A DNA stretch of 64,000 nucleotides from the NCBI GenBank assembly GCA_027943335.1, contig BSBK01001879.1, forward strand, positions 943,501 to 1,007,500, given 5' to 3'. Source of the DNA: Chamaecyparis obtusa (Eukaryota > Streptophyta > Pinopsida > Cupressales > Cupressaceae). Below are positions 21,471-34,315 of the stretch, piece by piece. Numbering within the stretch: the stretch's first letter is position 1; every line of letters starts with the position of its first letter. The notes under the pieces are model-generated. The model was not told the origin of the DNA, did not search any database, and saw only the letters and a list, made by a program, of their open reading frames with translations. The translations under genes and the position numbers were made by a program.

Positions 21471-22240
21471 TTGTCTTCAAAATAGTGCCCTAGCATAGAA
21501 GCATAAAAGAAACATGTCTCATGTACTATACTCATCAGCAATTGAGAGTCTTATGTTCACCATGGTATGCACAAAACTATACATTATGCAAGTAGTGGGA
21601 GTTGTTAGTCGGTACAAAATGAATCCTAGTATGGATTATTGGACAACTATTTAGGGGATTCTTAGATATCTAAGAGGCACTTCATATGTTGTTATCTATT
21701 ATAGTAGGAATAGTCTTCAAGTAGATGGGTATGTAGAAGATTTTTGTAGAGACAGAGATAAGAGAAAGTCTATTATAGGTTATGTTTTCTCTTTAGCTAG
21801 AAGTGTTGTTAGTTGGGTTTCAAAGTTCCATACACTAATGGTATTATCAATTACTAAAGCCAAATATATGGCAGCAACATGGACTGGCAAGGAGACAATC
21901 TGGCTAGGCTTTTGGGTGAGTGACAAGTAAAATAGGACAAAATGGTTTTACATTGTGACAGTCAAAGTGCTATTCACTTAGCATAGAATTCAGAATTTTA
22001 TTCCATAATAAAGCATATTGATATTCAATATCACTTTCTTCATGAAGTGGTGGAAGGAGGATAGACTCTTTGGCCAAAATTCACATTGATATTAACCCTA
22101 CATATATTATGACAAAGGCTATCAGTAGAGAGAATTTCATTTGGTGAAAAACTTCTCTTGGTTTGTAGATTACCTGAAAATGAGTTGCATTGGAAATGGT
22201 CTTTCAGTAGAGGAATTTCATAAATTTGTAATTGGACTTC
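21471..22240 (+). pseudogene. RLC-2 RNase H
   Basis: Fragments match the copia RNase H: DKRKSIIGYVFSLARSVVSWVSKFHTLMVLSITKAKYMAAT (about 21760-21880), HCDSQSAIHLA (about 21950) and HIDIQYHFLHEVV (about 22015-22050). The first catalytic Asp region is degraded (YVEDFCRD). Several stops. Confidence 0.8.
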
Positions 22241-22756
22241 AAGTGGAAGAATGTTAGAATGTGAATTCATCATGGAGAACCACTTGTAGTGGTTGAGTCA
22301 TCATGGAGAATCACCTAGTTTTGGTTGAGCCATCAAATGGAGTTGAGTAATCATGGGTACTCATCTAGTGCCCACAGGTGCAATTTTTTTTAGACTTACT
22401 ATAATAAAAAAATTTAATGAGTTGACTTTCTATAAATAGTAATTCATTTTGGTGACTAACCAAAATAGTAATCTAAACAAGTGTTGTACATGTGGTATGA
22501 GTCATACTTACTAAATTTAGTAAATAGTATGTAATTAGGACTCTATGACTTGGTTGTTATATGCAACTCAAAGTCATGTTTGTTCATATGTTTTATAACA
22601 TTGTTGTAACTGTGAAAATTCCTGAGAAATAATATTGAAATATATTTGCCTGTGGCTTTTTACTGGTATAATTTTACCATGTTTTTCCACATAAAATTCT
22701 ATCTTTTGTGTATTTTATCTTCTCTACAATTTTCTACACTTGTTAATTTCATATCA
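22241..22756 (+). repeat. RLC-2 PPT and 3' LTR
   Basis: A short purine tract AAGTGGAAGAA (22241-22251) precedes the LTR start TGTTAGAATG at 22252. The LTR ends ATTTCATATCA at 22756. The 10-bp inverted repeat of the 5' LTR is decayed here (AGTGCCCACAG arm). Confidence 0.88.
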
Positions 22757-23549
22757 TTAGCTACCAAGATACATGTGTCATTATTGATGTTGTTCTCTTG
22801 AAGATAACATTTTGTAGTATTACACATAGAAAGGTAGGCATTCCCATAGATGAGTTTTTCTTGCATTAATGCAAACCTATAAACCATTAATATAATGAAA
22901 AACTAAATATACATATGGTATATTTGAAGGTTTGACCTATAATTAGTGATTATGTTTATGTCTTTCAAATGGTCATAAAGTCATATTTTTGTTTGGAAAC
23001 ACATATTCACATCTATTGTTCCATTTTCATGATGTTTGTCCTTATAATGCATGTTATTATTATGGTCCCATCTTTTATGCACCTTGTTATTTTATTGGTA
23101 GGTACATTCTTACATTTTTTTTTTTATTATGCACATTCCTTATGAAAAATAAAATCTCATCTAGATAAATTTACTCAAGTCAAATATCCTAATACATAAT
23201 GATAACTGCATTTTTCATACAATTGTACAACTTAATTTAATGGAAATTTCTACTGCAAGTTTGACTAATGACTACCATACTCATTATCAACCTTGTATAT
23301 TGCATACTTCTTTTTGTAATTTTTTGTTTACCAGTTAGATTCATAGTGAAGAATATTAAGAACAAATTTTCACCATGCTGAGTGTATTTTTTCCTTTTAT
23401 GTGAAGTTTCAATTTGTGCATTCTAAAAGGTTTTCTTTGCAGTGAAAATTTAAGAAAATGAATATGAATGCCTTTACATAGATTAAAATTTCCTAAAGTT
23501 TTTAAATTTTTCAACTTTTTTATTGTCATCCCTAAAATTGAATAAAAAT
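22757..23549. other. unassigned AT-rich stretch
   Basis: No coding frame, LTR or repeat partner recognised in the window. It contains T-runs (around 23117-23127) and A-rich segments. Confidence 0.4.
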
Positions 23550-24146
23550 CATTAGACCAAAATATAAAAGAACAACCACATATCTCATAACAAGACACTA
23601 AGAAAGAATAACACATTGTTTTATTTCTCTTAAAACTTAATTGCTTTGCACAATGGAGAGAAATGAATCAAAATTATATTTCATTGATAAAACTCATGAT
23701 TTATTTACCATTTAATATTCAAACAACTAAATACACCAAAAATCAACAAAGGAATCAACCCATATTCATAAAATTGCTCTAGAGAAGGTTTGCAACACTA
23801 CCCAAAACCATAAAACTTGCTACTTGAACCAAATATGTTTGGAGCCAAGAGAATGGTTTGCAAAAAAAAGGAGCGGAACACTTATAAAAGAGAGAAAAAA
23901 AAATATATAGACATAAGGAAGAGATCAGATCAAATTTGATGCTGCCACCTATCCCTCTTCAATCTGATTGGCCAAAATATATTCTCCCTCTTATCACTAA
24001 TGAACCTAGGATTCCAAAATTAATTAGAATGCAACAAGCTTCAGGTGAAAACCTAAAACTGACCTAACAAGATTTAATACATAAAATTATTACACTAGCA
24101 TATTATTCTATCACTTAACCTTCAAAGGTGAAAAAATCACCAACCG
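23550..24146. repeat. dispersed repeat, copy A, left part
   Basis: Matches copy B at 57895-58480 with scattered substitutions and small indels. Shared stretches include GGAGCCAAGAGAATGGTTTG and CACAATGGAGAGAA. Copy A is interrupted at 24152 by RLG-C and resumes at 35558. On the minus strand a TATATATA-type box near 23912 could be a promoter, so this may be an LTR of an unrecognised element, but no clear TG...CA ends or PBS fit. Confidence 0.75.
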
Positions 24147-24151
24147 ATGAA
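24147..24151. other. RLG-C target-site duplication, left
   Basis: ATGAA, repeated at 35558-35562. In the uninterrupted copy B the same site has a single ATGAA. Confidence 0.9.
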
Positions 24152-25361
24152 TGAACAGTCTCACAATAGGTAATGATAATCACACCATTGTCTCTCTTAG
24201 GAATAATGCATTCATACTAAGGATTACTTTTCCCATCATTAAATACATTTAGATTGTCAACCCAAGAACATAGACTTGAAATGGGACAACACAGTTTGTG
24301 CACCAAGCTCCTCAAAGAGTCACACTACTTATGCTGCAGGAAGATAAAATGCATAAAAGAAACCTATGCTATTGCTATAGGAAAGTAAGCACACTTAACT
24401 ACTTAATGAAATCACTGCTGAAAACTTACAAACTAAACTAAAGTCTGCTTAACCACTTAAAGCGTTCACTATGTCTATCTATGCAAGTGCTGCAGGAACA
24501 TTCACAGTAGTAATGCTGCAGGAGTTAAACAGTAACTTCTACTTGAAAATATGAAGAATGCATAAACTAATTCTACTCTATCCTAATCTACTCCACCTCC
24601 CAAGTGGGACCCCTTGGTTGGATTTTTCTAACTACTAACATAGAAGATACTTCAAAATCACTCTTTCATTATATTCTCATAAACTGATTACATAGTAATG
24701 GAACAAGAAATGAAACACAGAAAAGAGTAGTTTTGCTACAAAACACAACTTACGTATCTATTTTCTCATTATATTGTTTAATCCATCCAATCCATTTATA
24801 TAGAGGATTGATATTTTATTGAAAACATGAAAGTAGATTCTAACTAAGTCTCACCACAGAAAGGGGAAACATAAAAACCACAATGGAGTACAATAAAGAT
24901 CAGATAACTAATTTTTAATAGACTAACAAGCACTGAGAAAATATAGTAGAGTTGTTTCCTATATTCCCTGGAATGATGGATCCTCTCAAGTAGCGACATG
25001 GTCCTCGGTACTATAATTTCTTTCTCCACCAAAACTAGAATTTCAATTCCTTTCTTCAATGTGGTCGATCCACTCCTAGATGCTCCTTGTTTTCCTAGCA
25101 AGTTAGTACATGGTATATATATACAAGTCAACTTAATCAATTCTTACTCAAATATTAGAACATAGATTAAAGTAGCTATATGAAGTACTACAATTTATAT
25201 ATAATGTTCGGCAAAACATGTGACATCTAACTACCCATAATCTTGGTTCTAACTGTACTTTATCACAAATTCACATAGTTATAAGGTTATGAAATGTATT
25301 GGAAATGTTTCAATGGAGCATAAAGATTATAATAAAATAGAGACAATAAATTGTCTCATCA
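24152..25361 (-). repeat. RLG-C 3' LTR (left)
   Basis: Plus-strand ends are TGAACAG and TCTCATCA; on the minus strand it runs TGATGAGA to CTGTTCA. 1,210 bp. It contains CTGCAGGA motifs at 24335, 24491 and 24517, and a CTATAGGA variant at 24375. Confidence 0.95.
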
Positions 25362-25374
25362 TCTGCCCCCTACT
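25362..25374 (-). other. RLG-C polypurine tract
   Basis: On the minus strand AGTAGGGGGCAGA ends exactly at the LTR start TGATGAG. Confidence 0.9.
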
Positions 25375-25514
25375 AAGAACAAGGCTTGTCCTCAAGCATT
25401 GCATCTTTTGGCTATGGATCTAAAATCACCAACACTTGTCTTTCCTTTCTTCCCACTCTTAAAAGTATAATAAAATCCTCGTGTCCTTGCCCAATAATCT
25501 ATACGGTGCTCCTC

Positions 25515-27980
25515 CTATAACTGATCCAGTCTGGTGGAATTGATATCATACAATGGCCATAAGAGTGTTGGAGGTTGGAAAGATAAGGGAATCCATAGTT
25601 CTCTTCTAGTCTGACGCCCTAGCTGCATAAATTTAGTTGCTCTATTTGCAAGTGCTTCAAAATTGATTGGGCTATGTGGCTCTATTTTCTTGAAGGCTTT
25701 TGGTAACTTGTTCCACCGGCCCCTTACTCTTGCAAGAGCTCTCTGAAATGAAAAATAGGGCAAACCCTGATACTCTCTGTAAAACCTATCTTTGAGTGCA
25801 AAGACCTTTTCTCTGATTTTAGGCTTTGGCTTCCCATAGGTCAGCTTAAGCCAATCTCGTAAGAGGACATCAGGTTTGCTTGAATCATCCCTTAAGGGTA
25901 AGGGTTCAAAATTTTTGAGGTCCCTATAGTTATTCAGTTGTCTATCATAATTTCCCTCATTGTGCATCCATGACATTAATGCCCTTAAATGGATATCACC
26001 TATGTAGAACAAATGATTCCATTTGGTCTCATGGGGAATAACAAAATTATGAAAATAGAGCTCATACAATAAATTTTGTTGCCACAAAAGAAGGGTTTGA
26101 TATAATCTATAGAATTATTGAGCAGATTTAAGCTCACAGTCTATGTCCTTCATAGTCATCATCAACTAAAATAAGAGAAATTATTCTTTTAAACAAATTG
26201 TATACACCCGAGGAGGTGGTCTACAGGCTATAACTTGATTAGCTAATTTAAGAGCATGATCCATTTGTTGTTTATGCTTCTTTACTTGTTCCTTAAGGAC
26301 TTCTATCTCCTCTTGTTTGTCATATATCTCTTTTTGCATTCAGTTTCTTTCTTGTTTCCACCAAGTTTTCTAAAAAACAAACTGGTTGTATAAATTAAAG
26401 AGAATAGATTGTAGTGTTATAGGGCCAAATTCTTGTGGCTGGGTGTTCTGCTTTCTCTTTTCCTTAGAAACCTGTGCAAAATATTCAATGAACCATGTTG
26501 CTTCATAAGGCACAATGACCATGTGGGAATGAACAGGGTCTGGTGGAGGAGTCACCTAGACATCCTCAATAATGTTTTCCTGTGTTACAGGGGCTTCCTT
26601 AGGCACACCCAAGTCACCATGTGATATGTTATCATGAGACTCTTGTAGATTTTGGGGTTCTTGCAAATTTTGGGAGGACACATGTACTGCTATTTTCTTG
26701 GGGGAGTTATCAGAAATATACACAATGAAGGTCTCCATGGTAGGTTTTGTCAATGGGGTTTCTGGAGAAACTGGAGACACTTGACCTCACATTCGAGGAC
26801 TTCTACACACTGATGTTTCCACAACCTCCACAGTCTACTTTCTGAGGGTTATTTTTGGTCTTTTTGCTGCAGGAACAGATGCTGTAGGAACTGACCTTTT
26901 TCTTTTACTTTGTGGGACCGCAAGGGTTTGAACTTCACTTTCAAGGTTAGGGGTTTCTTTACCAACTTTCTTTTTTCCTTTCCTTGTGGAAGAAGTAGGA
27001 ACATTACTTTCCATAAGGGGCACAAGTATATTTTATTGGGGTAATTTTGGCTCTTTTTCATGTGCAGCTATTTCTACAACGGGCTTAGAAGATTCAACAT
27101 CATTTCCTAAGGGTTTCTCAACAGGGTTAACCTATGACTGTAATGTTTTATGCTGGACAAATTCTAACCATGTTAATGGAGAAACATCCCTAAGAGATTT
27201 TTTGACTAGCAATTTAATTAGGGCATGGTGTGTGATAGAATTTGTATTTCCCTTTTGAGTCTCCTCAGTGCTAATGCTAAGCATATTGTATAAGAAATTA
27301 GGAACATTAACTAGGAGATTATGCCTTATGCAGCTAAGTATCTTAAAATGACGAGCATGCAAATTTGAAAATCTTCCCTTGTAGGTTAGGTACCTAATAA
27401 TATGTGTTGCTAGCTCGTTGAACGGTGGAGGAAGAGACATTCTTTTGCACCCTTCCTTGCTTATTTCTAGAGGAGGATCATTTGGAAGGGAGAATTGAGC
27501 TCGTGATGACCTAGCGTCATGCACATTGGGGTAATGTTCTCTGACTGTGGGTAACCCAGTGACCTCTGCTATTCTTTCTTCTATTGCATCAATAGTTAGA
27601 CCCCATACAGTTACCTACCCTTCCTCAAAGGTTTTCATAAATTCTTCTACCACTTTCTCATTAAAATCTGATAATTGGAGAAAATATCCCAACCAACCAT
27701 ATGCATTGAATCTTTGGACTGCTTCTACGTTTGCTAGTAGAAGGCCATGGTGCATTGGCTCATGCCTCTGTAGTTGTCCACCCATTTTTTTTCAATACCA
27801 AGTCTCCTAATTTCTTCTCACCAATTCCTCTGTTTGTCAATTTCTCTTGTTCTACAATTACCTACAAATACCTTATTTTCTCCTTGAAATTCAAATGCTC
27901 TTCTTGAAAACACCGACTTTCTCTCTTAATTGCCTCTATTATTTTTAGCATGAACAATAATAATGGCATTTTAACAGAGG
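25515..27980 (-). pseudogene. RLG-C extra 3' ORF (env position, plant-transposon-protein-like)
   Basis: Downstream of integrase, a frame of about 800 codons with several stops. The N-terminal part reads FNAYGWLGYFLQLSDFN, VTVWGLTIDAIEERIAEVTGLP and CKRMSLPPPFNELATHIIRYL (27132-27700), a pattern found in proteins annotated as putative plant transposon proteins. A basic segment follows (KGKKKVGKE, SKRKRS, AAKRPK near 26840-26980), likely nuclear localisation signals. The C-terminal part (25515-26087) ends in VRGRWNKLPKAFK and a WIPLSF motif. I see no signal peptide or membrane segment, so an envelope role is not supported despite the position. Function unknown. Confidence 0.7.
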
Positions 27981-28564
27981 ACATTATATCTTTAACTACA
28001 AGTTTCCATATAGTTAATCATAATCTTTTAGGTCACATTAACTTAGAAAATTAGGATTTGTAGTACGACAAATATGTGAGAATTTATGAAACAAGGCCTA
28101 AGTACAGTTGTGAAATGACAAGGAAGTGACAAGGTAGCTTAGTAATGACATTTATAACTTAATACACTTCCCCTTGCCCCCTAATAAACATTGACAAGTG
28201 TCCTCACTTGGTACATTCGACATGGAATGGGGAACTGGCATAACGCCTTAATTATATATTTATTGCAGTCCTAAATATAATTACCAAAATCCATGTGCTA
28301 AAAATGAATAGAGAATGAAAAAGTAGTACCTATCATTTGATTATTGTACGCTGGATGAAAAGGTGGTGAGAGTGAAACAATGCAACAACTACATGTGTCA
28401 GCTAACGTGGCATTTATTGAAAGCATTGGAAAATAAAAAAAAGTGGATGACATGGATTGTGAGTGGATGGAAGAGACAGAAATGGGATGAGTTGAAAAGA
28501 AGAATAAAGAAAAGTGAATGGAGAAATAGACTTCATATGAAATGAAGCTTTTATTATGGTTTTT

Positions 28565-29989
28565 TGTTTTAAGGCATGTTATTTTGAGGCTGTAGGAAGA
28601 AGGTTTTCACCTTTTGTTGTAGGAAGTGTTGCCTGGTGTGTTGCTAAAGTGTTACTGTGAAACTGCTTTAGGAAGTCCTCCTTTGTCTGGGGCTGGTGAT
28701 ACAAGTAGAGCCGATGGTCATTGACAAGTAATTTGAATTGCACTAGATCTATAGTGGTCAACTAGACTGCCCCGTTGTCAAAGAGGTGTTCAATTGCATA
28801 AGGCCCTAACCATCTTGTTTGTGACTTTCCTAGAATATCTTTGAATCGAGAGTCATACAATAATGCCCAATCACCCACTTGAAACTACTTGCTTTTGATA
28901 TGAGAATCATGCCACTATTTGCTTTGTTTTTATACCAGCTTTGTATGTTCCAATGCAGATTTACACATTTCATCTAAGGAATTGAGGTGTAGAAGGTGTT
29001 ATGTCAGTGCTGTAGGAAGATTGATATTTAATTCTAATGTTGTACGCAATGTCTTGTGTTCAAATTCAATGGGAAACATTGTTTCCATGTACTAGTTCAA
29101 ATGGGGTGAATCCTGTTGTTATTTTCCAGGTTGTACGGTAGGCCCAGACTACCTTTGTGAGTTGACTGCTCCAATCTTGTCTATGTAGTTGAACTATTTT
29201 TGTTAAGATGGCCTCCATTTAACTGTTGGTGATCTCTACTTGTCCATTTTCTTGTAGATGGTAGGGGCTAGACTTCTGGTGCCTGATGTTGTATTCCTTC
29301 ATTAGTTCAGTTATCAGATTTGATGTAAACTGTGATCCTTGGTAAGTTACAAGTTCTCTTGGCACTCCATAATGGGTAAAGATTTCCTCATACAAAAAAA
29401 TTTCTACCTTTTGATCTCATGCATGTTGCATGGCTTTTACTTCCACCCATTTGGTCAGATAATCTATGCATACTAGTATGTAGGATTTCCCATTTGAAGG
29501 AGGATCTATTGGGCCAATGAAATCCATTCCCCATTTTTTGAATGGTGTTACCACCACCTAAGGATTTAAGCGTATTTCATCTGATTTAGTGGGACGACCC
29601 ATTCTCTGACATTTGTCACATTTCCTTGTATAGCTAGCTACATCCTTGTGTAGTGTTGGCTAGTAGTAACCTATTGTCAGGATCTTTAGTGTTGTCCTCT
29701 TGGCTGCAAAATGGCCTCCACATGGCTCATCATGACAAGCATGGAGTATATCATATGTCTCATCCTCGTGTACACATCGTCTCATGATTTGATCTGGTCT
29801 AGTGTAAAATAATGTATTGTCAATCCAAGAGAATTGGAAATTTTTCTCAACAAGTAATCTTCCGTCCTTTGGAGAGAAATGAGGGGGAATTTTACTAGCT
29901 ACAAGGCAATTAGCTATGTTAGCATACCATGGATTTTTTATAGCAATATGAAATAGGTGTTCATCAGGGAATGTATTATCAACCATAGT
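28565..29989 (-). pseudogene. RLG-C integrase
   Basis: The zinc finger shows H-x3-H-type His (ACHDEPCGGHF) and C-DK-C (about 29600-29760). The core has KKWGMDFIGPIDP (first Asp), ELVTYQGSQF where the second catalytic Asp is Tyr, and QENGQVEITN (Glu intact). VVWAYRTTWKITTGFTPFELVHG follows, standard for gypsy integrase. Stops and shifts break the C-terminal part, whose last recognisable frame ends near 28565. The Asp-to-Tyr change alone would abolish strand transfer. Confidence 0.88.
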
Positions 29990-30735
29990 AGTGTCTGTGT
30001 CTGCATTTTGAATTTGGGATAAGTAGTCAACCACTACATTTGCCTTCCCTAGCTTGTTAATGATGGTTATATCAAATTCCTGCAAAAGAAGGAGCCATCT
30101 TGCTAACCTTCTTGTTATGGTAGGTTTGGTCATTCGATACTCAATTATTGTATGGTCAGTGTGAACAAAGATAGGATAACCTGTTACATAATGGAGACAT
30201 TTGTTTAAAGCATGAACTATAGACAATAGTTCTTTTTTAGTGACTGTGTAGTTTAATTCTGGTCCATGTAGGCTTTTGCTGATATAGTAAATGACATTTT
30301 CAAGGTTATTAGGCTTTTGTCCTAACATAACACCTATTGCATAATCTGAAGCATCTGTATGTATGTGAAATGGGAGAGACTAATTAGGTCCTTTTAGGAC
30401 TAGTGCAATTGTTAGAAGTGACTTGAGCTGTAGGAAGGAATCATCACAAGATGATGTCCATATAAACTCAGTCTCCTTGGTAAGCAATGTAAATAGAGGA
30501 CTAGTTATTTGACTAAAATTCTAAATAAAATGCCTGTAATAGCCAGCGTGTCCTAGGAAAGATCTTACATCCTTTTGTTTAGTAGGTGTGGGTAATGTAA
30601 GAATTACCTCAATCTTGGCTGGGTCTACTTGGATTCCTGCAGTTGAGATGAAATGTCCAACTACAACACCTTCTTGCATTAGCATGAAACATTTCTCATT
30701 GTTGAGAGAGCCTTGCACCTAATTAGTACTTTTTC
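29990..30735 (-). pseudogene. RLG-C RNase H
   Basis: VRSFLGHAGYYRHFI connects RT to RNase H at about 30520-30590. The RNase H part has HTDASDYAIGVMLGQK, VIYYISKSLHGPELNYTVTKKELLSIVHAL and HTDHTIIEY, giving the expected catalytic Asp and Glu residues, and ends GKANVVVDYLSQIQ. Two stops split it. Same frame as integrase. It degrades RNA in the RNA-DNA hybrid. Confidence 0.9.
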
Positions 30736-31700
30736 CAGATTTTACAGAGCTTCTTCAAAAGTGACTCCAAATGCTATAAAATCATCCATGTGTATCTCCA
30801 TGCAATTATGTGAAATGTCAACAAAAATACTAATTATAGCTCTTTGAAATGTTGCCGGAGCATTACACAATCCAAATGGTAGAACAAAATATGCATAAGT
30901 CCCCTAGGGACATGTAAATGTAGTCTTTTCCTGGTCCTCTAGAGCAATACTAATATGATTGTATCCACTATATCCATCAAGAAATAAAAAATACTTTTTA
31001 CTAGCTAAAGTATCAAGTACTTGATCAATGAAAGGTAAAGGGAAATGATCTTTCTTGGTTGCTCTGTTTAATTCCCTATAATATACATAGATTCTCTATT
31101 TACCCCTTGTTTAGGCACTATGACCAAGGGTGACACCCATTTACTATCAGAGATAGGATATATAAAGCCAACATCTAGTAGCTTTTATAGTTCAGTTTTG
31201 ACCATCTCTCTTAATGTTGGGTTAATCATCCTCTGAGGTTGGAGGAGTGGTAGACTTCCTTCATTGATATAGATCTTGTGGGTACAAAGTGTAGGGCTCA
31301 GTCCCTTCATCTCTCCATAGTCCCATACAAAGGCTTTTTCATGTGTTTGTAGGAGTTTGGTTAATTGCTCCAATTGCTGTGAAGGCAACTTATTATTTAC
31401 ATGGAGGTTATGACTCTTGGAAAGCTCAACAGTAGTGGTAAGGTTAAGCATGGATACTTCAGAGATAGGACTTGTAGATACTTCATAGGGTAGTAACTGA
31501 TGGATAATATTGGGTTTTGAAGGCATAACACAATCCTCAATATGGTCCTCATATGTAGTTAATTCCAACATAGAGCTTTCAGATATGTCTTTGATCATAA
31601 TACAGTCATTATTCAAGATGCTTCTAATTACTGCATCTTCCTCTTGCAACTTTAGGAAAGATTGCCTATGTAACATCATTAGCTGAGTCACAAAGTTCAG
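30736..31700 (-). pseudogene. RLG-C reverse transcriptase
   Basis: The N-terminal part contains SPTLCTHKIYI and LLQPQRMINPTLREMVKTEL. After a stop, GFIYPISDSKWVSPLVIVPK is followed by a frameshift near 31103. The palm reads RELNRATKKDHFPLPFIDQVLDTLA, YFLFLDGYSGYNHI and FGLCNAPATFQRA. The catalytic box is HMDDF near 30779-30793 instead of YMDDF: both Asp are kept, Tyr is His. Typical of Athila/Tat-type gypsy RT. Confidence 0.9.
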
Positions 31701-32200
31701 CTTTCCTCCCCATCTCCTAAATCTGGCCATATAGGGGTGCTTAAATCTAGTTGGGGTTGAGTTGGAGGATATAATGCTAGCTTCTTAGCCATCTAAAATT
31801 GTCACATTCCCCGACCTACAACTAATGTTGGCATTATTTGTTGCTAACCATGAATGTCCTAGAATAACAAGGTAACTAACAATATTAACCTTTGGGGATA
31901 AAATCATGAAATCAATAGGATATTCCTAGGAGTCTAGGGCCACTATTATGTCTTCTATCATCCCATCAGGGGTGACAATAGAGATATCTGCTAATTGCAA
32001 GACGGTTGGAGTATTTCGTAATCCCTCTATGCTTAGTTTATTCATTGTATCCTTAGTCATTACATTAATGGTAGCACCTAAGTCTATTAAGGCATTTTTG
32101 ATAGACTAGCCATTAATGATGATATTAGCGACTGGGCTCCCAGGATCAGAATATTTTGGAATAACAAGTTTTCCCAACATGATATCAGTTAGCTGTCCTA
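31701..32200 (-). pseudogene. RLG-C aspartic protease
   Basis: The active site is ALIDLGATINVMTKDTM near 32050-32095 (D-L-G-A, the usual form in Athila/Tat proteases). The second half carries VNIVSYLVILGHSWLAT (ILG-W motif near 31860). Preceded in the same frame by KLVIPKYSDPGSPVANI. One or two stops. Cuts the polyprotein into Gag and Pol parts. Confidence 0.85.
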
Positions 32201-34170
32201 TAACATGAACTATTTTGGGATTTGTTTTCTTTTGTCCAGGCTTTTTGAGATAGGCTTCCTTGATTGCTTTTCTATAGATAGGAACATCTTTAATGGCTTG
32301 AAACAGATGAATCTAGACATGCATGCTTTTAAGTTGGTCAAGGATATTGAACAGTTGATCTTCTTTTGGTATAGGCTTTTCCAAGCTGAGCCTTTAAGGA
32401 AATGGAGGTTTTACTGTTGTCTGAATATTAGCTAGATTGGAGACATTAGCTAGGGGAACTGTATTTGGCAAAGCATTCTCCGAGAGTGGTACTAATGCTG
32501 CAGGAAGGTCTAGCACTTTTGTGATAAGAGGGGGTTTAGGTGTAAACAAGGTAGTACCCGATCTTAGGTGTATATCAACTATATTGAGTGCATAAGAAGG
32601 GTATTGCTAAGCATTAGTAGCATACATTTGTTGTTGTTGTTGTTGACTATTTGGATTCGGTTGTGGCTAAGCAAGTAACTGTGTTTGCTTTTGAGGACCT
32701 GTAGTTGCAGGAGGTGGCATAATTGTAGGTGGATTTACTAGAGGTGGAAAAGATGGATATCCAGGGTTTGGATTAGGCCATTGTTGAGGTCATCTCCATT
32801 AGTTAGTGGGTTTCCAATTCCCTTGTGGTGATTTCCATTGGTTTGGAGGTAGTGGCCATTGGGGTTGTTGTGGATTAAACCATTGGTTCTATTGATTATT
32901 GGGCCATGCACTATTCCAAGTAGGTTGAGTATACTGGGGAGGACTTTGGACATTATAGTTTTTCCACTAACTATTATAAGGATTTGAAATTTGTAGTGGG
33001 TCTTGAGGCATATCTTGTCTCATGGCCCATGGCTGACATTGAGTAACAAATAATACTTGCTCATCCTCTCCTTCTATCTTTAAGTACTTAGTTGGAAGGT
33101 GTTGATTCTCCAGGTTCTCAACCAGCTTGCAGTGACAATCCTTCTTTTGTTTGTGGTAATGGGGACAATATTCAATGAGTTGTGCCTCTATGTCTAGATG
33201 CTTCTTCTAGGAATTCATCATGTCCAGGTGTGTAGCAACATCATTAATGATATCTTGCTTAAAGTCTGATAGCAGGTTTGAAATTTCTATCTTGGAAATG
33301 TCAGAGCCACTTCTTGTTGCAAGTGTTGGGTGGAATCCTCTGCCCTTCTTTACTACTGCTCTAGAATAGTTCAAACAAATCTTCTTGAGATCATCCTGAG
33401 AACACTGAGATATATCTCCTCCAGCCATGAGGTCCAATGCTTCCAAGTAGTTATCATTCACTCCTCTTAGAAAGATTAACTTTTGTGAATCCTCCTGCAA
33501 CACATGTTGAGGATTCTTTTGCAAATTGTATAAGAAGCATGATATGTAATCCTCCAAGATCTCATCTTCCTTCTGTGACATTTGAAAGATGCCATCTCCT
33601 TTTAAGTCATCTCCTTTGCAGTATTCCTTATATTTCTGGAGAAATAAATCTCACATTCGAGCCTAATCAGTTATTGCATTTGCTCCTAATCCCATGAACC
33701 ATCTAAGAGCTGACTCCTTTAGTGTTGTTGGAAACAACTTAAGCTTATGACTATCAGTGTTATAGTCAAAGCTTTGACACAAAATGTCAAAATCAAACAA
33801 AAAGGTGTTAGGATCCTCTGTAATAAGGTCATAGAACTTTGGAAGGGCTGAAGCAGGTATGTTCTTGAGATTAGGATTGTTGATAAGACTTGGGATAGGA
33901 AATGGAAAGGTAGTAGCTTCCATTACTGGAGGTATTGGGTAATGAAACTATGGCGGGTAAGTATTATTAACCAAAAGGTTTTGGTCAACAGGTGATCTAG
34001 GATTAGAATTATCAAGGAAACTGGCTAGTATCTCTACAAAAGGATGAAGGTCAAACAGATCAAGAGGATCTCCTTGTGTTGAAGATGATGCAGCCAACTC
34101 AGGACTTGCATCAAGAAATGATAACTCAAGCTCTTCAAATTCTTCTTTTAGTTTAATAGGCTATTTTGGG
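32201..34170 (-). pseudogene. RLG-C Gag
   Basis: The capsid region reads FDFDILCQSFDYN, KLKLFPTTLKESALRWFMGLG (retrotransposon Gag domain, about 33680-33850) and continues after stops with MSQKEDEILEDYISCF and FLRGVNDNYLEALDLMAGG. A His/Cys segment near 33130-33190 (EYCPHYHKQKKDCHC) is a degenerate nucleic-acid-binding region. A long Gln/Pro/Asn/Trp-rich stretch follows (about 32600-33000), then the linker to protease. In-frame stops include TAG codons one C-to-T change from CAG, and two TGA. The acidic N-terminus (EEFEELELSFL) reaches about 34170. Confidence 0.85.
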
Positions 34171-34315
34171 AGAAATCTACCATGAACATCTCACATTCTT
34201 TGATGCATGCGAGTTGATGAACTTATGAAGAAAGTTCTCTACCACTGACTATTGACTAAGAATAGAAAACTATCTTAAAAATGAATGACTCATTAAGGTT
34301 CTCAGTTTGACACCA

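Larger units (their letters stand above)
17244..22756 (+). mobile_element. RLC-2: decayed Ty1/copia element, Tork/Tnt1-like
   Basis: LTRs of 493 and 505 bp (17244-17736 and 22252-22756) flank a Gag-Pol region in copia order. The PBS is TTGTATCAGAGC, one change from the tRNA-iMet site. Short LTRs and the Gag style (FDGS-FSLWK-L, LMKSLANK-type motif) suggest the Tork/Tnt1 lineage. Flanking bases TTAAT and TTAGC match at 3 of 5 positions, so the target duplication is decayed or absent. Many stops and shifts occur. A 495-bp insertion sits in RT at 20401-20895. Confidence 0.92.

Noticed and set aside
23356..23616. 86-residue minus-strand frame as a gene
   Set aside because: Composition is that of AT-rich spacer; no domain and no conservation in repeat copy B.
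25515..27980. Envelope gene of an endogenous-retrovirus-like element
   Set aside because: Position fits, but there is no signal peptide, membrane segment or cleavage site; sequence patterns fit plant transposon accessory proteins.
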